From positions 434,001 through 498,000 of the forward strand of contig NZ_CP069161.1 in the NCBI RefSeq assembly GCF_018802605.1: a stretch of DNA of 64,000 nucleotides, in the 5' to 3' direction. Below the pieces are notes generated by a model. That model searched no databases. It saw only the letters and a list, made by a program, of their open reading frames with translations, and had not been told where the DNA came from. Within the stretch, counting starts at the first letter, position 1. Each line of letters begins with the position of its first letter. The DNA is from Paludibacterium paludis. GTDB lineage: Bacteria; Pseudomonadota; Gammaproteobacteria; Burkholderiales; Chromobacteriaceae. Below, one piece after another: positions 19,342 to 28,600 of the stretch. A program made the position numbers and the translations under genes.

Positions 19342-20265
19342 GGTGCGTCCGCGGTGCGCTTCTGCCAGACGCCGGAATACCCCCGGGTCCTTGGTGTAGG
19401 TCATCGCTCCGGGCGAGGGCTCATGGTAATCCTGCAGCCGCGATACCCAGAAACGCAGCGCGGCGGCGCGCAGCATGGCGGGCCAGGCCTCGATCTCTCC
19501 GGAGGACAACGGCCTTGACGACTGATACCCCGCGAGGAAGGCGGAAGCCAGATCATCGTCGATGGTGCCGTCGTCGCGTCGCGCCCAGTCATTGACCGCG
19601 ATCGCCACATCGTAGAGCAGCACGTCGTTGCAGGCATAGTAGAAATCGATGAAGCCCGCGATGTCGTCACCCTTCATCAAGACATTGTCGCGGAACAAGT
19701 CGGCATGGATCACTCCCGCCGGCAGGTGCAGGAAGCGCTGGCTTTCCTGGAAGCGCAGCTCGGCGCGCAGGCTCGCCGCCTCGTCGGCATCCAGATAACC
19801 GTAAAGCGTGGTGGAAACACGGCTCCACCAGGATGGCCCGCGTGGATTGTCCATGCGGGCAGGATAGGTGCTGCCCGCCTTGTGCAGCGCGGCCAGCATT
19901 TCCCCCACTTTCCTGCACTGAAGCGGCGACGGATGCGTGATGTCGGCGCCTTCCAGGCAGGTGACAAGACAGGCCGGCTTGCCCTCGAGTAGCGAGACGA
20001 ACCGGTCGGAGTCGTCGGCGATCGGCGCCGGGCAGGCGACGCCGTGCCGCGCGAGGTGGCTCATCAGATTGAGGTAGTAGGGCAACTCCTCCAGCTGCAG
20101 ATCCTCGAACAGTGTGAGGACGAAGCGGCCGCGCGTCGTGGTGACGAAGTAGTTGGTATTGGTGATGCCCGCGGCGATGCCGCGGCTTTCGACGAGCGAG
20201 CCCAGGTGATAACGCGACAGCCAGTTGGCCAGCGCTTCGTCGCCGACGACCGTGTAAACCGACAT
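19327..20265 (-). CDS. thrB: Homoserine kinase, aminoglycoside-phosphotransferase type
   Basis: A 312-residue ThrB of the APH-fold class found in many beta- and gamma-proteobacteria, unrelated to the GHMP-type enzyme of E. coli. It phosphorylates homoserine for threonine synthesis. Key segments: 'SRGIAAGITNTNYFVTT' (nucleotide loop), the catalytic 'VIHADLFRDNVL' (D as base, N as metal ligand) and 'GFIDFYYACNDVLLYDVA' (metal Asp). It is first to end in a minus-strand series LOG - DUF2782 - thrB with gaps of 17 and 10 bp, so the three are probably one operon. Confidence 0.93.
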   Translation of the reverse strand: MSVYTVVGDEALANWLSRYHLGSLVESRGIAAGITNTNYFVTTTRGRFVLTLFEDLQLEELPYYLNLMSHLARHGVACPAPIADDSDRFVSLLEGKPACLVTCLEGADITHPSPLQCRKVGEMLAALHKAGSTYPARMDNPRGPSWWSRVSTTLYGYLDADEAASLRAELRFQESQRFLHLPAGVIHADLFRDNVLMKGDDIAGFIDFYYACNDVLLYDVAIAVNDWARRDDGTIDDDLASAFLAGYQSSRPLSSGEIEAWPAMLRAAALRFWVSRLQDYHEPSPGAMTYTKDPGVFRRLAEAHRGRTSFWL

Positions 20266-20275
20266 GCAACTATCC

Positions 20276-20614
20276 TTAGAAGCGGATCAGAACCCATTGC
20301 GGAATCATGCGCCGCTGGTTCTGGTCGATTTTTTTCATCTGGCCGTTGCCCTCGTCGTCCATCAGGTAATAGGGAGCGCCGATGGCCGGAGTCACCTTGA
20401 TCATGTACAGCTTGCCGTTGAGCCGGTATTCCTCGATTTTTTCTTCGCCTTTCTGGAGAATGCGCACCTCCGGTTCGGCCTGTGCCGCGGCGTCGTCGGA
20501 AATGGCCGGCGGAGGCGGGACGACGGCGCGCGCGGGCGCGGAAGCCTCTCCCGCGGCGTGGGCGTGCAAGGAGAGCAGAGCGGGAAGGGCGGCCAGAATG
20601 AGGTAGCGGCGCAT
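20276..20614 (-). CDS. DUF2782 periplasmic protein
   Basis: A 112-residue protein with a signal peptide ('MRRYLILAALPALLSLHAHA'). The mature part has 'PEVRILQKGEEKIEEYRLNG' and 'YYLMDDEGNG', matching DUF2782, a family of small secreted proteins of unknown function common next to thrB or polA in Neisseriales and Burkholderiales. The ATG at 20612-20614 was preferred because AGGAT sits 7 nt upstream. An alternative ATG at 20633-20635 overlaps the stop of the LOG gene (ATGA) and would add seven residues. Confidence 0.8.
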   Translation of the reverse strand: MRRYLILAALPALLSLHAHAAGEASAPARAVVPPPPAISDDAAAQAEPEVRILQKGEEKIEEYRLNGKLYMIKVTPAIGAPYYLMDDEGNGQMKKIDQNQRRMIPQWVLIRF

Positions 20615-20631
20615 GGGAATATCCTGTGGCG

Positions 20632-21360
20632 TCATAGGTTGAGCAGTTGTTCGCGCTCTTCGGGGAGCGCTTCGAAACCGCGGGTCTCGTAGTGCTTGAA
20701 AATCGTTTCGACGATCTCGTGCGGGTCGTCGATGACCCGGATCAGATCCAGGTCGTCCGGGTTGATCATCTTCTCTTCTACCAGATGGGAGCGTACCCAG
20801 TCCAGCAAGCCTTGCCAGAATTCACTGCCACAGAGGATGATGGGAATGCGTCGGCTCTTGCCGGTTTGCACCAGCGTGAGCGCTTCGAACATCTCGTCGA
20901 GCGTGCCGAAACCTCCCGGCATCACCACATAGGCGATGGCATGTTTCACGAACATGACCTTGCGGGAAAAGAAATGATTGAAGCGCAGGCTCAGATCCTG
21001 GTAGTCGTTGGGTTTCTGCTCGTGCGGCAGCACGATGTTGAGTCCGACCGACGGGCTCTTGCCGTAGAACGCCCCTTTGCTGGCGGCTTCCATGATGCCG
21101 GGGCCTCCGCCGGACAGCACGGAAAACCCCGAATCGGATAATAGGCGGGCAATCTCTTCCGTCAGTTTATAATAGCGGTGATCCCGGGGGGTGCGAGCGC
21201 TTCCGAAGATGCTGACAGCGGGCGTGATCGCTTGCAGTTCTTCGGCGGACTCGACGAACTCCGAAAGAATTTTCATGACATGCCAGGCCTCGCGTGCGCG
21301 AAAACGCTGCATCATGGCGTAGCGGTCACTCGTCTGCGGCAATTTATCGGACAAGCTCAT
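20632..21360 (-). CDS. LOG-family (TIGR00730) nucleotide 5'-monophosphate nucleosidase-like protein
   Basis: A 242-residue Rossmann-fold protein with the LOG signatures 'GGGPGIMEAASKGAFYG' and 'VMPGGFGTLDEMFEALTLVQ' (PGGxGTxxE). Proteins of this family release the base from nucleotides; plant members activate cytokinins and bacterial PpnN-like members act in nucleotide salvage. Older annotations call it lysine decarboxylase, which the motif does not support. Its start codon lies only 13 nt from the polA start on the other strand. A downstream in-frame ATG (about residue 16) is an alternative start. Confidence 0.88.
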   Translation of the reverse strand: MSLSDKLPQTSDRYAMMQRFRAREAWHVMKILSEFVESAEELQAITPAVSIFGSARTPRDHRYYKLTEEIARLLSDSGFSVLSGGGPGIMEAASKGAFYGKSPSVGLNIVLPHEQKPNDYQDLSLRFNHFFSRKVMFVKHAIAYVVMPGGFGTLDEMFEALTLVQTGKSRRIPIILCGSEFWQGLLDWVRSHLVEEKMINPDDLDLIRVIDDPHEIVETIFKHYETRGFEALPEEREQLLNL

Positions 21361-21373
21361 ATTCTCTGCCTTT

Positions 21374-24133
21374 ATGAAAACACTGTTATTGATTGACGGC
21401 TCTTCTTATCTGTATCGCGCCTTTCACGCGATGCCCGATTTGCGCTCCCCGGACGGACTGCCGACAGGGGTGATCTACGGCATGGTCACCATGCTCAGAC
21501 GCCTGGAAAAGGAAGTTCAGTTCGATTATAGCGCCTGCATTTTCGACGCTAAAGGCAAGACCTTCCGCGATGAGATGTACCCTGACTACAAGGCCCAGCG
21601 GCCGCCGATGCCCGAAGAGCTGGCTTCCCAGATTACGGCGGTTCATGAGGTGGTGCAAGCTTCCGGCTGGCCGATGCTGGTCGTGGGCGGGGTCGAGGCC
21701 GACGACGTGATCGGCACACTGGCGTCTCGGGCGGAGGCCGAAGGGATGAAGGTGATCATCTCGACCGGCGACAAGGACATGTCGCAACTGGTCAGCCCCT
21801 CGGTGTCCCTGGTCAACACCATGACCAACGAAATGCTCGACGAAGCGGGCGTCAAGGAGAAGTTCGGCGTACCGCCGTCCCTGATCGTCGATTATCTGAC
21901 GCTCATCGGCGACAAGGTCGACAATGTGCCGGGCGTCGACAAGTGCGGTCCGAAAACGGCGGTGAAATGGCTGGAGGCGTATGGTTCGCTGGACGGCGTG
22001 ATGGCCGCCGCCGATTCGGTTTCCGGCAAGGTCGGGGAAAACCTGCGCCAGGCGCTCGACTGGCTGCCGACGGGGCGGCGCCTGATTACCATCCGGCGCG
22101 ATGTCGATCTGGCCGAGCACCTGACCGACGACAATCTCGAGGCGTTGCGTCATCGGGCGCGCGATCTGGCCCACCTGGCGGTGCTGTTCAAGGATTTCGG
22201 GTTCCGCACGTTCTACCGCGAGGTCACCGAAGGCCAGGACCTGCCCGATGCGCCGCTGGCCCGGCCCGCGGCGGGCGATCTCTTCCATGACGAGCCGGCT
22301 CCGGGGCCGGTCACCGCCCCGCCGCCCGAGCGGCGTTACGAAACCGTGCTCGACGAGGCCGCGCTCGATGCGTGGATCGCCAGGCTGATGGCGGCGCCGG
22401 TGGCGGCGGTGGACACCGAGACGACCAGTCTTGACCACATGTCGGCGAAGCTTGTCGGCATCAGTTTTTCCATCGAACCGGGCGTGGCGGCCTACCTGCC
22501 GCTGGCTCACCACTATCCGGGCGTGCCCGAGCAATTGCCCATGGCGCGCGTCCTGGAAAAACTGCGCCCCTGGCTGGAGAGTGAAACCCACGGCAAGATC
22601 GGGCAGAACCTCAAGTACGACCGTCACGTGTTCGCCAACCATGGTATCGCGTTGCGCGGCGTGGTCGATGACACCATGCTGGCTTCCTATGTGGTGGAGA
22701 GTCACGAGCGCCACAATATGGACGATCTGGCGCGCCGTCATCTCGGTGAAACCACGGTTACCTACGAGGAGATATGCGGCAAGGGCGCCAAGCAGATCGG
22801 ATTCGATGCGGTCGATATCGACACCGCCACCCGGTACGCGGCGGAGGATGCCGACATCACCTTGCGCCTCGCGCACTTTTTCGCGCCGCGCCTCGAAGGG
22901 CGGCTGGGCGAGGTCTATCGCGACATCGAGCTGCCGGCGGCCGACGTGCTGTTCGACATGGAGCGAGAAGGGGTGCTGATCGATCGCCAGCAACTGGTCC
23001 AGCAAAGCCACGAGCTTGGCGCGGCGATGTTGTCGCTGGAGAGCAAGGCCTATGAACTGGCCGGTCAGCCGTTCAATCTCAATTCGCCCAAGCAGTTGCA
23101 GGAAATCCTGTTCGGCAAGCTCGGCATCGATACCCGCGGCGTGCGCAAGACCGCGACGGGCGGTTTCTCCACCGACGAGGAAGTGCTGGAAAAGCTGGCG
23201 CTGGATCACCCGCTGCCCAAGCTGATTCTGGAATACCGTGGCCTGGCGAAACTCAAGTCCACCTATACCGACAAGCTGCCGCAGCTGATCCGCCAGGATA
23301 CCGGGCGGGTGCATACCAATTACGCCCAGGCCGTGGCGATCACCGGCCGGCTGGCAAGCTCCGATCCCAACCTGCAGAACATTCCGGTGCGCACCGCCGA
23401 AGGGCGGCGCGTGCGCGAAGCGTTCATCGCGCGCCCCGGTTTTTGCATCGTGTCGGCCGACTACTCGCAGATCGAGCTGCGCATCATGGCCCATCTGTCG
23501 GAAGATCCGGGCATGCTGGCCGCCTTTGCCGGCGGCGAGGACATCCACCGCGCCACCGCGGCCGAAGTGTTCGGCGCCGGTCTTGACGAGGTGACGCCGG
23601 ATCAGCGCCGTTCGGCCAAGGCGATCAATTTCGGCCTGATCTACGGCATGGGGGCGTTCGGGCTGGCGAGCCAGCTTGGCATCGAGCGCGCGGCGGCGCA
23701 GCAATATATCGACCGCTATTTCATGCGTTATCCGGGGGTGGCCGATTATATGCAGCGCACTCGCGAGATGGCGCGTGAAAAAGGTTATGTGGAAACGGTG
23801 TTCGGACGCCGGCTCTATCTGCCCGAGATCCGCCAGTCCAATCCGGCGCGCCGGGCCGGCGCCGAACGCGCCGCGATCAACGCGCCGATGCAGGGCACGG
23901 CCGCCGACCTGATCAAGCTGGCGATGATCGCCGTGCAACGCTGGATCCGCCAGGAAAACCTCGCCAGCCGCCTTGTCATGCAGGTGCATGACGAACTGGT
24001 GCTGGAAGTGGCGGAGTCCGAACTGGCGACGGTGCGCGAGGCGTTGCCGACGCTGATGGCGTCGGTGGCCGAACTGAAAGTGCCGCTGCTGGCCGAGGTC
24101 GGCTCCGGGGCGAGCTGGGAAGCCGCCCACTGA
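21374..24133 (+). CDS. polA: DNA polymerase I
   Basis: A 919-residue full-length polymerase I for Okazaki fragment processing and repair. The 5'-3' exonuclease covers about residues 1-290 ('LLIDGSSYLYRAFHAMPDL', 'VSTGDKDMSQLV'-type metal site). A proofreading 3'-5' exonuclease follows (about 325-510) and keeps its catalytic 'VDTETTSLD' and 'KIGQNLKYD', so it should be active. The polymerase domain has motif A ('ADYSQIELRIMAHLS'), motif B ('RRSAKAINFGLIYGMG') and motif C ('MQVHDELVLEV'). No Shine-Dalgarno is visible before the ATG, and the divergent LOG gene starts only 13 nt away. Confidence 0.98.
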   Translation: MKTLLLIDGSSYLYRAFHAMPDLRSPDGLPTGVIYGMVTMLRRLEKEVQFDYSACIFDAKGKTFRDEMYPDYKAQRPPMPEELASQITAVHEVVQASGWPMLVVGGVEADDVIGTLASRAEAEGMKVIISTGDKDMSQLVSPSVSLVNTMTNEMLDEAGVKEKFGVPPSLIVDYLTLIGDKVDNVPGVDKCGPKTAVKWLEAYGSLDGVMAAADSVSGKVGENLRQALDWLPTGRRLITIRRDVDLAEHLTDDNLEALRHRARDLAHLAVLFKDFGFRTFYREVTEGQDLPDAPLARPAAGDLFHDEPAPGPVTAPPPERRYETVLDEAALDAWIARLMAAPVAAVDTETTSLDHMSAKLVGISFSIEPGVAAYLPLAHHYPGVPEQLPMARVLEKLRPWLESETHGKIGQNLKYDRHVFANHGIALRGVVDDTMLASYVVESHERHNMDDLARRHLGETTVTYEEICGKGAKQIGFDAVDIDTATRYAAEDADITLRLAHFFAPRLEGRLGEVYRDIELPAADVLFDMEREGVLIDRQQLVQQSHELGAAMLSLESKAYELAGQPFNLNSPKQLQEILFGKLGIDTRGVRKTATGGFSTDEEVLEKLALDHPLPKLILEYRGLAKLKSTYTDKLPQLIRQDTGRVHTNYAQAVAITGRLASSDPNLQNIPVRTAEGRRVREAFIARPGFCIVSADYSQIELRIMAHLSEDPGMLAAFAGGEDIHRATAAEVFGAGLDEVTPDQRRSAKAINFGLIYGMGAFGLASQLGIERAAAQQYIDRYFMRYPGVADYMQRTREMAREKGYVETVFGRRLYLPEIRQSNPARRAGAERAAINAPMQGTAADLIKLAMIAVQRWIRQENLASRLVMQVHDELVLEVAESELATVREALPTLMASVAELKVPLLAEVGSGASWEAAH

Positions 24134-24146
24134 GCCGGCGGAAAGA

Positions 24147-25853
24147 TCAGGCCAGACGGTCGAAGGCGGCCAGCAGACTCGTGTGGCGGGCGGAGCCCGC
24201 CATGTCCGGACCCAGCCGTTCAAGGCCGAAATGGCGCAGTTCGCCACTGAGCAAGGCCCGGGCGATGGCGACCGCGTCGCGGCCGTACAGCAGGTCAAGG
24301 GACGTGGCGTAATCGTCCGGGGAACCCATCTCCAGGAGGCTGGCCACCGCGCGATAGACACGCCGGCGCGCGGCGGGCAGCTCGCCGAAGTGATGCAGCC
24401 AGTGGCAGCCGGCGCGCACCGTTTCCTCGTGCCCCGAGGCGAGTCCGAGCAGGGTCTTGAGCTCGGCGACGCGCAGGGTTTTCCAGGGGCTGGTCTCGTC
24501 CGGCGCAAGTCCGATGAGTTCCGCCACCAAACGCTGATCGGCAAGGCCCAGCCGTTCGATCAGGTCGAGCAGCGCCGCGGAGCCTTGCGCATCGAGCGCC
24601 GGCAGGTCGAGCAGCGCCGGCCGGATCAGATTGCCCACGCTGTTGTTCTCCCATTCCAGATCGTCCACATCGTAAATCTCCGACATGCCCGGCACGATCA
24701 CTCGGCAGGCATAGGCGCCCAGTTCGGTGAAATCCGCCACGTAAATGTCAAAACCGTCGGCTTCGATCGTGTTGCGCAGCCACTGGTAATCGCTTTCGTT
24801 GTCTTCGCTGAACTGCCAGTCGCAGAATGGGTGGTCGGGCGTATCGGCGAGGAAACGCCAGCCGATCACACCGCTCGAATCGACGAAATGGATTTCCCGG
24901 TTTTCCGCGCTGGCGACTTCCTCACTATCGAATGACGGTTCGGGAAATTGTGCGAGGTTGTCGAGTGCCCGGCCCTGCAGCAATTCGGTCAGCGCCCGCT
25001 CCAAGGCGATGGCGAAGCGCGGATGGGCGCCGAAACTGGCGTAGCAGCCGTGATCTTGCGGATTGAGCAGAACGACGCACAGTACGGGGTAACGCCCGCC
25101 CAGCGAGGCATCGCGAACCAGGATGCCATACCCCGCGTCGCGCAATTGATCGATGCCGTGGCGGATACCGGGGTAGCGGTCGATGACGCTGTCCGGCACC
25201 TCGGGCAGGCACAGTTCTTCGCCGATGACGCGGAATTTCACATGGCGTTCGAGGATTTCCGACATCGCCTGGGCGCGCGCTTCGCGCGGCGAATTGCCGG
25301 CGGACAGACCGTTGCTGACATACAGGTTGCCGATCAGATTGATGGGAAACCAGAGCGTTTCGCCATCGCTCAGACGCGTGTAGGGCAAGGCGCAGATACC
25401 GCGCTCGCGGTTGCCGGAATTCAGATCGACCAGGGTTTCCGCGGCGATGGCGTCGTCGGGGTTGTAAAACGCCTTGAGCGTGTCGTCGAGTAACCCTTCC
25501 GGCCAGGCCTCTCCCGCTATGGGAAACCAGCGCTCCTGGGGGTAATGGACCCAGTCGCGCCGGGCGCGGCTCTCGCCCAGGTAGTAGTGGCTCCAGAAAT
25601 GATGGCAGCTGGCCCGCTCGACGAATTCACCCAGCGCGCTGGCGCGGGCGGCTTGTTCGGTGGCGCCTTTGCCGTTGGTGTACAGCATGGGGCAATGGCG
25701 GTCGCGCAGGTGGACCGACCAGACGCCGGCCACCGGATTGAGCCAGGAGGCTTCCTCCAGATCGAAGCCGCGTCCGGCCAGAAGTCCGCCCAGAGTCGCG
25801 ATGGAGTGTTCGAGCGGAGCGTCCTTGCCCGCGATGATGCTGTGTGATGCCAT
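24147..25853 (-). CDS. ycaO: YcaO, accessory protein for ribosomal protein S12 methylthiolation
   Basis: A 568-residue YcaO of the E. coli type. The N-terminal ATP-binding YcaO domain (about 1-400) has 'YTNGKGATEQAARASALGE' and 'SNGLSAGNSPREARAQAMSE', both with the ATP/Mg-contacting Glu residues. A helical C-terminal domain, 'RAGCHWLHHFGELPAARRR' onward, is typical of the RimO-associated subgroup rather than of azoline-forming YcaOs in peptide clusters. No precursor peptide or dehydrogenase gene is nearby, supporting the housekeeping role. The start at ATG 25851-25853 matches the family. Confidence 0.92.
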   Translation of the reverse strand: MASHSIIAGKDAPLEHSIATLGGLLAGRGFDLEEASWLNPVAGVWSVHLRDRHCPMLYTNGKGATEQAARASALGEFVERASCHHFWSHYYLGESRARRDWVHYPQERWFPIAGEAWPEGLLDDTLKAFYNPDDAIAAETLVDLNSGNRERGICALPYTRLSDGETLWFPINLIGNLYVSNGLSAGNSPREARAQAMSEILERHVKFRVIGEELCLPEVPDSVIDRYPGIRHGIDQLRDAGYGILVRDASLGGRYPVLCVVLLNPQDHGCYASFGAHPRFAIALERALTELLQGRALDNLAQFPEPSFDSEEVASAENREIHFVDSSGVIGWRFLADTPDHPFCDWQFSEDNESDYQWLRNTIEADGFDIYVADFTELGAYACRVIVPGMSEIYDVDDLEWENNSVGNLIRPALLDLPALDAQGSAALLDLIERLGLADQRLVAELIGLAPDETSPWKTLRVAELKTLLGLASGHEETVRAGCHWLHHFGELPAARRRVYRAVASLLEMGSPDDYATSLDLLYGRDAVAIARALLSGELRHFGLERLGPDMAGSARHTSLLAAFDRLA

Positions 25854-25944
25854 GGTCAGGTAAGCCCGCCGATGATGGACAAAGGGGGGCACTCTACCGG
25901 ACTTCCGGCATCGTTTTTTAGCGTTTTATCAAGGAATCAATGAA

Positions 25945-26781
25945 TTACGCGATGCTTGGCACGTAAAACCGTTCGCTCAGCTCTTCCAGCCCGAGCATGT
26001 CGAGCAGCCGGGTGAGCTTTTCCGCGGCCTGGCGGCGCGGATGGCCTTTGCCGGTGGCGATGATCAATTCGTTCTTCATCGAGTGCTCCCAGCCCACCAG
26101 CTCGGTGACATTGACCTGGTAACCGTGCGCCTCCAGTTGCAGGCAGCGCAGCACGTTGGTGATGTGGCTGCCGAATTCGCGGGTGTGGATGGGATGGCGC
26201 CAGATTTCCGTCAGCACGTCGCGGGCCAACTGACGCGCCTTGTTCTTGCGCAGCGCGGCGGCGACCTCGGCCTGACAGCAGGGTACGAGCACGATGTGCC
26301 GGGCCTTTTTCGCCAGCGCGAAATGAATGGCATCGTCCGTCGCGGTATTGCAGGCATGCAGGGCCGTGACGATGTCGATGGTTTCGGGCAACTGTTCCGA
26401 CGAGGTCGATTCGGCGACCGACAGATTCAGGAAGGACATGCCGGGAAAGCCCAGTTCCTCAGCCAGTTTCCGGGAGCGTTCGACGAGTTCTTCGCGGGTC
26501 TCGATGCCGTAGAGGCGGGCGTCGGGCGCTTTTTCCTTGAAGAACAGATCGTAGAGAATGAAGCCCAGATAGGATTTCCCCGCGCCATGGTCGACAAGGG
26601 TGACCCCGGGGTGATCCGCCAGGCGTTCCTCGAGCAGCGGTTCGATGAACTGGAACAGGTGATAAACCTGTTTGAGCTTGCGTCGGCTATCCTGGTTCAT
26701 CTTCCCGTCCCGGGTCAGGATGTGCAGTTCTTTGAGCAGGGCAACGGATTGGCCGGGGCGTACTTCATATTTGTCAGACAT
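25945..26781 (-). CDS. SAM-dependent methyltransferase (Methyltransf_32 type)
   Basis: A 278-residue class I methyltransferase. The SAM-binding motif I reads 'LVDHGAGKSYLGFILYD', with the acidic end of strand 2 in 'ARLYGIETREEL'. 'DIVTALHACNTATDDAIHFA' and 'VLVPCCQAEVA' match the Methyltransf_32 family. Substrate is not known; some relatives act on RNA or protein. ATG 26779-26781 is the start. A short palindrome (26810-26824) lies upstream without clear role. Confidence 0.85.
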   Translation of the reverse strand: MSDKYEVRPGQSVALLKELHILTRDGKMNQDSRRKLKQVYHLFQFIEPLLEERLADHPGVTLVDHGAGKSYLGFILYDLFFKEKAPDARLYGIETREELVERSRKLAEELGFPGMSFLNLSVAESTSSEQLPETIDIVTALHACNTATDDAIHFALAKKARHIVLVPCCQAEVAAALRKNKARQLARDVLTEIWRHPIHTREFGSHITNVLRCLQLEAHGYQVNVTELVGWEHSMKNELIIATGKGHPRRQAAEKLTRLLDMLGLEELSERFYVPSIA

Positions 26782-26899
26782 GGCGTGGACTTCAGAATGG
26801 CAGGGTGAGCCGCTATTTTAGCGGATAGCGCGCAAAACATCGAAATACCGTGCTGCGGTACAATGCAGACCTTTTGATGCATCGCGAGGAGGTGCGCGG

Positions 26900-27160
26900 A
26901 TGATGACGTTTCTTGGAGCCCGCCTGGATCGCCGTGCGCAGGTGCTGGTGAATGTCAGGCTTGACGGTTACCCGTCGTATTTCCATATCGAGCCGGGCGC
27001 GGTGGCCGCGTTTCTGGGCGAGGCGGCCATGGATCCGGCCGCTGAGGCACGTCTTGTCGGCGAACGCTGGGCGATTTTCGCCGCGCCGCTCGAGACGCTG
27101 GTGCGCCGCCACGGTCAGGATTTTCGCGTGACGGGCGCGATGCTCGACGCCCTGCGCTGA
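26900..27160 (+). CDS. Small conserved protein, possibly DUF1488-like
   Basis: An 86-residue soluble protein preceded by an excellent ribosome binding site (GAGGAGG, 26886-26892) 7 nt before the ATG, which argues it is real. It starts 'MMTFLGARLDRRAQVLVNV' and ends 'RVTGAMLDALR'. Predicted order is beta-beta-helix-helix-beta. The layout (short beta hairpin, 'AVAAFLGE', 'RWAIFAAPLETLVRR') resembles DUF1488, but this is a weak resemblance. It is flanked by convergent and divergent genes, so context says little. Confidence 0.65.
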   Translation: MMTFLGARLDRRAQVLVNVRLDGYPSYFHIEPGAVAAFLGEAAMDPAAEARLVGERWAIFAAPLETLVRRHGQDFRVTGAMLDALR

Positions 27161-27164
27161 AACG

Positions 27165-27189
27165 CAAGCCGGCCGGGCAGGCCGGCTTG
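27165..27189. terminator. Strong hairpin between convergent genes
   Basis: A 10-bp perfect stem (CAAGCCGGCC 27165-27174 / GGCCGGCTTG 27180-27189) with a 5-nt loop, just after one stop codon and 10 nt before the other. No T-run on either side, so termination is inferred from position. Confidence 0.5.
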
Positions 27190-27199
27190 CCCCACGGCG

Positions 27200-28600
27200 T
27201 CAGGCCGCTTCGTTGGCCAGGACCGCGCGTTTGCGGGAGTAGCCGAAGTAAACCACCAGACCGATGAGCAGCCAGGCGACGAAGCACAGCCACGTCAATG
27301 CCCCGAGCTGGCCCATCAGGAATACGCAGAATACCACGGCAAGACCCGGAATCCAGGGTACGGCCGGGCAGTGGAACTTGCGCGGCAGATCGGGTTGCTG
27401 CTTGCGCAGTACGATCACCGCGATGGCGATCAGGCTGAACGCGGCGAGCGTGCCGATATTCACCAGTTCCGCCAGCGTGCCAAGCGGCACGAAACCGGCC
27501 AGCGCGGCGATGGCCGCGCCGATCAGCCAGGTCGCCTTGTAGGGCGTCTGGTATTTCGGGTTCACCTCGGAAAACACTTTGGGCAACAGACCGTCGCGCG
27601 ACATGGCGAAGGCGATGCGGGTTTGGCCGTAGGTCATCACCAGGATAACGGTGGTCATGCCCATGATCGCGCCGATATTGACGACGCCGGCGACCCAGTC
27701 GAGGCCGGCGACTTCCAGCGCCTTGGATACCGGGTGGTCGACCCCGGCGTAGCCGGAAAAGTGAACGATGCCCGTCATGATCGCGGAGACCACCACGTAC
27801 AGCACCGAACAGATCGACAGCGACAGGATCACGCCGCGCGGAATGTCGCGTTCTGGATTCTTCACTTCTTCGGCCGCGCAGGTCACCGCGTCGAAACCGA
27901 GGAAGCTGAAGAACACGATGGCGGCGCCATGGAACACGCCGGTCATGCCGTAGGGCAGGACGGGATGCCAGTTGGCGGGCTTGACGTGCCATACGCCAAG
28001 CGCGATGAACAGCAGGACAACGGCCACCTTGATGACCACCACCACGTTGTTGAACCGCTTGGATTCCTTGATGCCGAACGCCAGCAGGGCGGTGACGCCG
28101 ATGGCGATCGCGAAGGCAGGCAGGTTGAAGAACGTCGCCTTGCCCGGCCGCGCGCCGTAGGCCGCCGATAAGGCATCGGGCAGGGTCAGGCCGAAACCGG
28201 CCAGCAGGTTCTGAAAGTAGCCGGACCAGCCGACCGAGACGGCGGAGGAGGCCAGCAGGTATTCGAGCACGAGATCCCAGCCGATGATCCAGGCGATCAG
28301 TTCGCCGAGCGTCGCATAGGCGTAAGTGTAAGTGGAGCCGGATACCGGCAGCATGGAGGCGAATTCGGCGTAGCACAGCGCGGCGAAACCGCAGGCCAGC
28401 GCGCCGATCACGAACGACAGCATCAGTCCCGGGCCGGCGATCAGCGCGCCGGTGCCCGTGAGCACGAAAATCCCGGTGCCGATGATGGCGCCGATGCCGA
28501 GCATGGTGAGGTCGAAGACCCCGAGTTCTTTCTTGAGGCTCTGGGTGCGCTGGCTGAAGGCAAGCATCCCCTGAACGCTCTTTTTGCGCATCAAACTCAT
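27200..28600 (-). CDS. APC-superfamily amino acid permease (CAT/YfnA-like)
   Basis: A 466-residue inner-membrane amino-acid permease with 12 hydrophobic segments. The first contains the substrate-loop 'LGIGAIIGTGIFVLTG'; 'VFFSFLGFDAVTCAAEEVKN' is the conserved TM6/TM7 block of cationic amino acid transporter-like APC proteins, and 'RIAFAMSRDGLLPKVFS' follows. ATG 28598-28600 was chosen because a GGGAC-type site precedes it and the upstream in-frame extension is low-complexity. Substrate not determinable. It appears monocistronic. Confidence 0.9.
   Translation of the reverse strand: MSLMRKKSVQGMLAFSQRTQSLKKELGVFDLTMLGIGAIIGTGIFVLTGTGALIAGPGLMLSFVIGALACGFAALCYAEFASMLPVSGSTYTYAYATLGELIAWIIGWDLVLEYLLASSAVSVGWSGYFQNLLAGFGLTLPDALSAAYGARPGKATFFNLPAFAIAIGVTALLAFGIKESKRFNNVVVVIKVAVVLLFIALGVWHVKPANWHPVLPYGMTGVFHGAAIVFFSFLGFDAVTCAAEEVKNPERDIPRGVILSLSICSVLYVVVSAIMTGIVHFSGYAGVDHPVSKALEVAGLDWVAGVVNIGAIMGMTTVILVMTYGQTRIAFAMSRDGLLPKVFSEVNPKYQTPYKATWLIGAAIAALAGFVPLGTLAELVNIGTLAAFSLIAIAVIVLRKQQPDLPRKFHCPAVPWIPGLAVVFCVFLMGQLGALTWLCFVAWLLIGLVVYFGYSRKRAVLANEAA

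Noticed and set aside
21386..24544. 1052-codon minus-strand frame opposite polA and the end of ycaO
   Set aside because: It covers polA on the other strand, its sequence is low-complexity (His/Arg/Gly-rich), and no domain is recognisable.
24147..25853. YcaO as part of a thiazole/oxazole peptide cluster
   Set aside because: No precursor peptide, dehydrogenase or E1-like partner is nearby, and the long C-terminal domain matches the S12-modification subgroup.
26810..26824. CCGCTA-TTT-TAGCGG palindrome as an operator
   Set aside because: A short perfect dyad but isolated, with no related copy or known consensus; may be chance.
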